Assembly (NCBI GenBank): GCA_013407085.1
Contig: JACCGJ010011223.1
Location: forward strand, 33,243 to 97,242
From: Atriophallophorus winterbourni
Taxonomy: Eukaryota; Platyhelminthes; Trematoda; Plagiorchiida; Microphallidae
Length of the DNA stretch: 64,000 bases
Direction of reading: 5' to 3'
In this document: positions 62,301 through 64,000 of the stretch, in pieces
Layout: each line of letters begins with the position of its first letter
Numbering within the stretch: the stretch's first letter is position 1
Notes under the pieces: model-generated
Databases searched by the model: none
Told to the model about the DNA's origin: nothing
What the model saw: the letters and a program-made list of their open reading frames with translations, nothing else
Position numbers and translations under genes: made by a program

Positions 62301-64000
62301 GATGAAAATATAAGAACGCTTCGCTTCTTAACGAGTCACCGAGCCGAGATTTGTCAGGCCCTGAACGCAAGGTAGATATTAAAAATATCGACTAGCTTAG
62401 ACCCTCGATTAGAGTTATGGTTCAGGAGGAAAATATCTTTTTAGAGCCATCGCGTCCAGGTTTGGGCATTATTGTCTGGAACTGAGTGTAGATAAGTTTC
62501 CAACATTAGAAGAAATGAGACCAGTTTAAAATGAAAAATATCCACCGTAATCTGTCTAGCAAACGAGAGAATCGCTTGTAAACAGCTTCAAAATATAAAC
62601 CATTTTTCAAACTCCCACAATCTACACCCTAGGGCCAATATTTCCTTAGTGTCCGTTTGTATCAGTACCGATTTTACGTTTGTGTTTCGTGTGAACTCAA
62701 AATCTTACAAACTACAAAACGCGCAAGCATAATAGGATGTGTTATGCAAACCTCGCAATTGAAATGCGCGCGTTTCAACCATGGCGCTTCTTTGCTGCAT
62801 TGCATATTCGTCGTGTGCTACGCATTAAACGAAATGACGTCATGTGTCTTGTGAAACTAATTTCGCGTTAAACTTGAGCATATGGTTCACATGTCAACAG
62901 AAACGTTGCTTGATGACGGAATTCTCTACGAAACATTACAAAGTGAAACGAGTGTACAAAACCACGTATAATGTTCGGATACTTTGAATGATAGATGCTG
63001 TATTTTTTATTATTTCGTCTGCCTGACAAATATTTAATAACCTGGGGTAAATTTGAGGCTAATTACTTTTTGACTGCATAATTACTCAAGTCCTGAATTT
63101 GAGTAGAACATAGGCCCTGACAACCTGGTTTCCCCAAATTCCTGATCATGAGAAAAGTCAATAGTCTGAAACTCAGATATTTTCACACCTATCAAGGTTA
63201 ATACTCTGAATCGACTACCGGGGGTATAAATTCCAGCAGAATTGAGATCAAAACCTGACAGAATTTCAATAACATCTCTTAAAAAGTAAACACTGTTGAA
63301 GTTGTTAAACCAGTCTCTATCTAGTCAGAATAAATTGCTCAAATACTTGATTATTATTTGTATGTTCCTCCTAAGAAATCGGGATCGAACATTTAAATTT
63401 ACGATGCATACATTTTGATAGGTCGCATTTGCCTCTGTATTGCAGACAAACGTGTCAAGCTACTGCGATGATATCATTTTAGATTATGTTTACAGCTTCA
63501 AGCTTCCAAGTCTACTCGCAGTTAGCGTTAATTTCACAGGAGCACATATTCTAGCGATGAGGTCAATTGGATGGAAGTCAACGCTTGATTCAGGTCAAAA
63601 CGTTTTTACATTGGCAGCACACGTTTCCAAGGCATGCGAGCAGAGAAAAAACACATTAAACTTTCAAGTACTTGTGATGGCAAACGCTTCACAATTACAA
63701 TAGAATATTTATGCGAAGGAAAACATTCATAATCAGCATCAATTAAACCATGCTATGTCCCATATAATCCAGGGAAATGCTTATAACGAGTTAATACACA
63801 CCTGTAGTCAAATCACTTAGCAAAAATTGTGTCTAAATATCGAATGAATATATATTTATTCAAAGTAATTCAAAGTTTTAATGGTCCAACAAGTAAATAC
63901 TTTACAGTAACCACAGATTAAAAATATAGGGAATTCATAAAAACAACACAAATGTTTTATACACATGGAAAGTCAGCACGTGTATTCAAGTGCAAGGTTG
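62301..64000. other. Right-end region, nothing recognised
   Basis: AT-rich and without a recognised retroelement block. An 87-codon plus-strand frame at 63440-63703 has no recognisable motif and no splice context that I can defend. This may be unique host sequence or very old repeats. Confidence 0.3.

Noticed and set aside
62657..63703. Short plus-strand frames near the right end as host exons
   Set aside because: No motif, no convincing splice signals and no start context; open frames of 60-90 codons are expected by chance in this much DNA.

Overview
This window looks like animal chromosomal DNA, most likely from a flatworm (trematode or close relative). Two things point that way: a host gene with a 32-base micro-intron close to its start codon, a known flatworm trait, and a crowd of CR1-, RTE-, Penelope-, Gypsy- and BEL-type retroelements of the kind known from trematode genomes. 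There are no bacterial-style operons, and I recognised no tRNA or rRNA gene. Species is not determined. Family labels CR1-A, B, C, D and F are local names used here to group related copies.

Layout. 1-3.7 kb: one host gene on the minus strand, three exons of a DEAD-box RNA helicase most like DDX10/Dbp4; its 2.4-kb second intron holds a degraded RTE element. 4.3-9.6 kb: a rearranged block of RTE and CR1-A pieces, including a large inverted duplication whose right arm is split by a Gypsy gag fragment. 9.7-14.4 kb: a nearly full-length CR1-B element, plus strand, with few lesions. 15.3-18.96 kb: CR1-C, minus strand, with an uninterrupted 927-codon endonuclease/reverse transcriptase. 19-29.1 kb: one CR1-A element, minus strand, split by a BEL/Pao-like LTR element (20.4-23.3 kb, two 560-base LTRs) and by a Gypsy element (24.2-27.3 kb) that itself carries a 288-base inverted-repeat DNA element with a 9-base target duplication. 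29.1-37.3 kb: two more minus-strand CR1 copies, a plus-strand Gypsy 3' end with its LTR, and a small internally deleted CR1-F copy. 37.5-41 kb: CR1-A carrying a rearranged Gypsy with two 222-base LTRs. 41-48.6 kb: decayed CR1-C copies, one split by a small LTR element with a GGTT target duplication. 49.2-52.1 kb: two Gypsy fragments facing each other. 52.1-54.2 kb: CR1-D, plus strand. 54.6-58.8 kb: a Penelope-like element (reverse transcriptase plus GIY-YIG endonuclease) with direct and inverted terminal repeats and a possible hammerhead-ribozyme-like motif. 59.6-62.3 kb: RTE leader, CR1-D 3' half with a TTGAA-repeat tail, and an internally deleted CR1-F. 62.3-64 kb: nothing recognised.

The helicase is the only host gene I can support. 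The retroelement genes work in their own replication cycles: zinc-finger/RNA-binding ORF1 proteins and endonuclease/reverse transcriptase ORF2 proteins for CR1 and RTE, gag-protease-RT-RNase H-integrase for LTR elements, and RT plus GIY-YIG nuclease for Penelope. Nearly all are broken. The nesting gives a readable order of insertion events.
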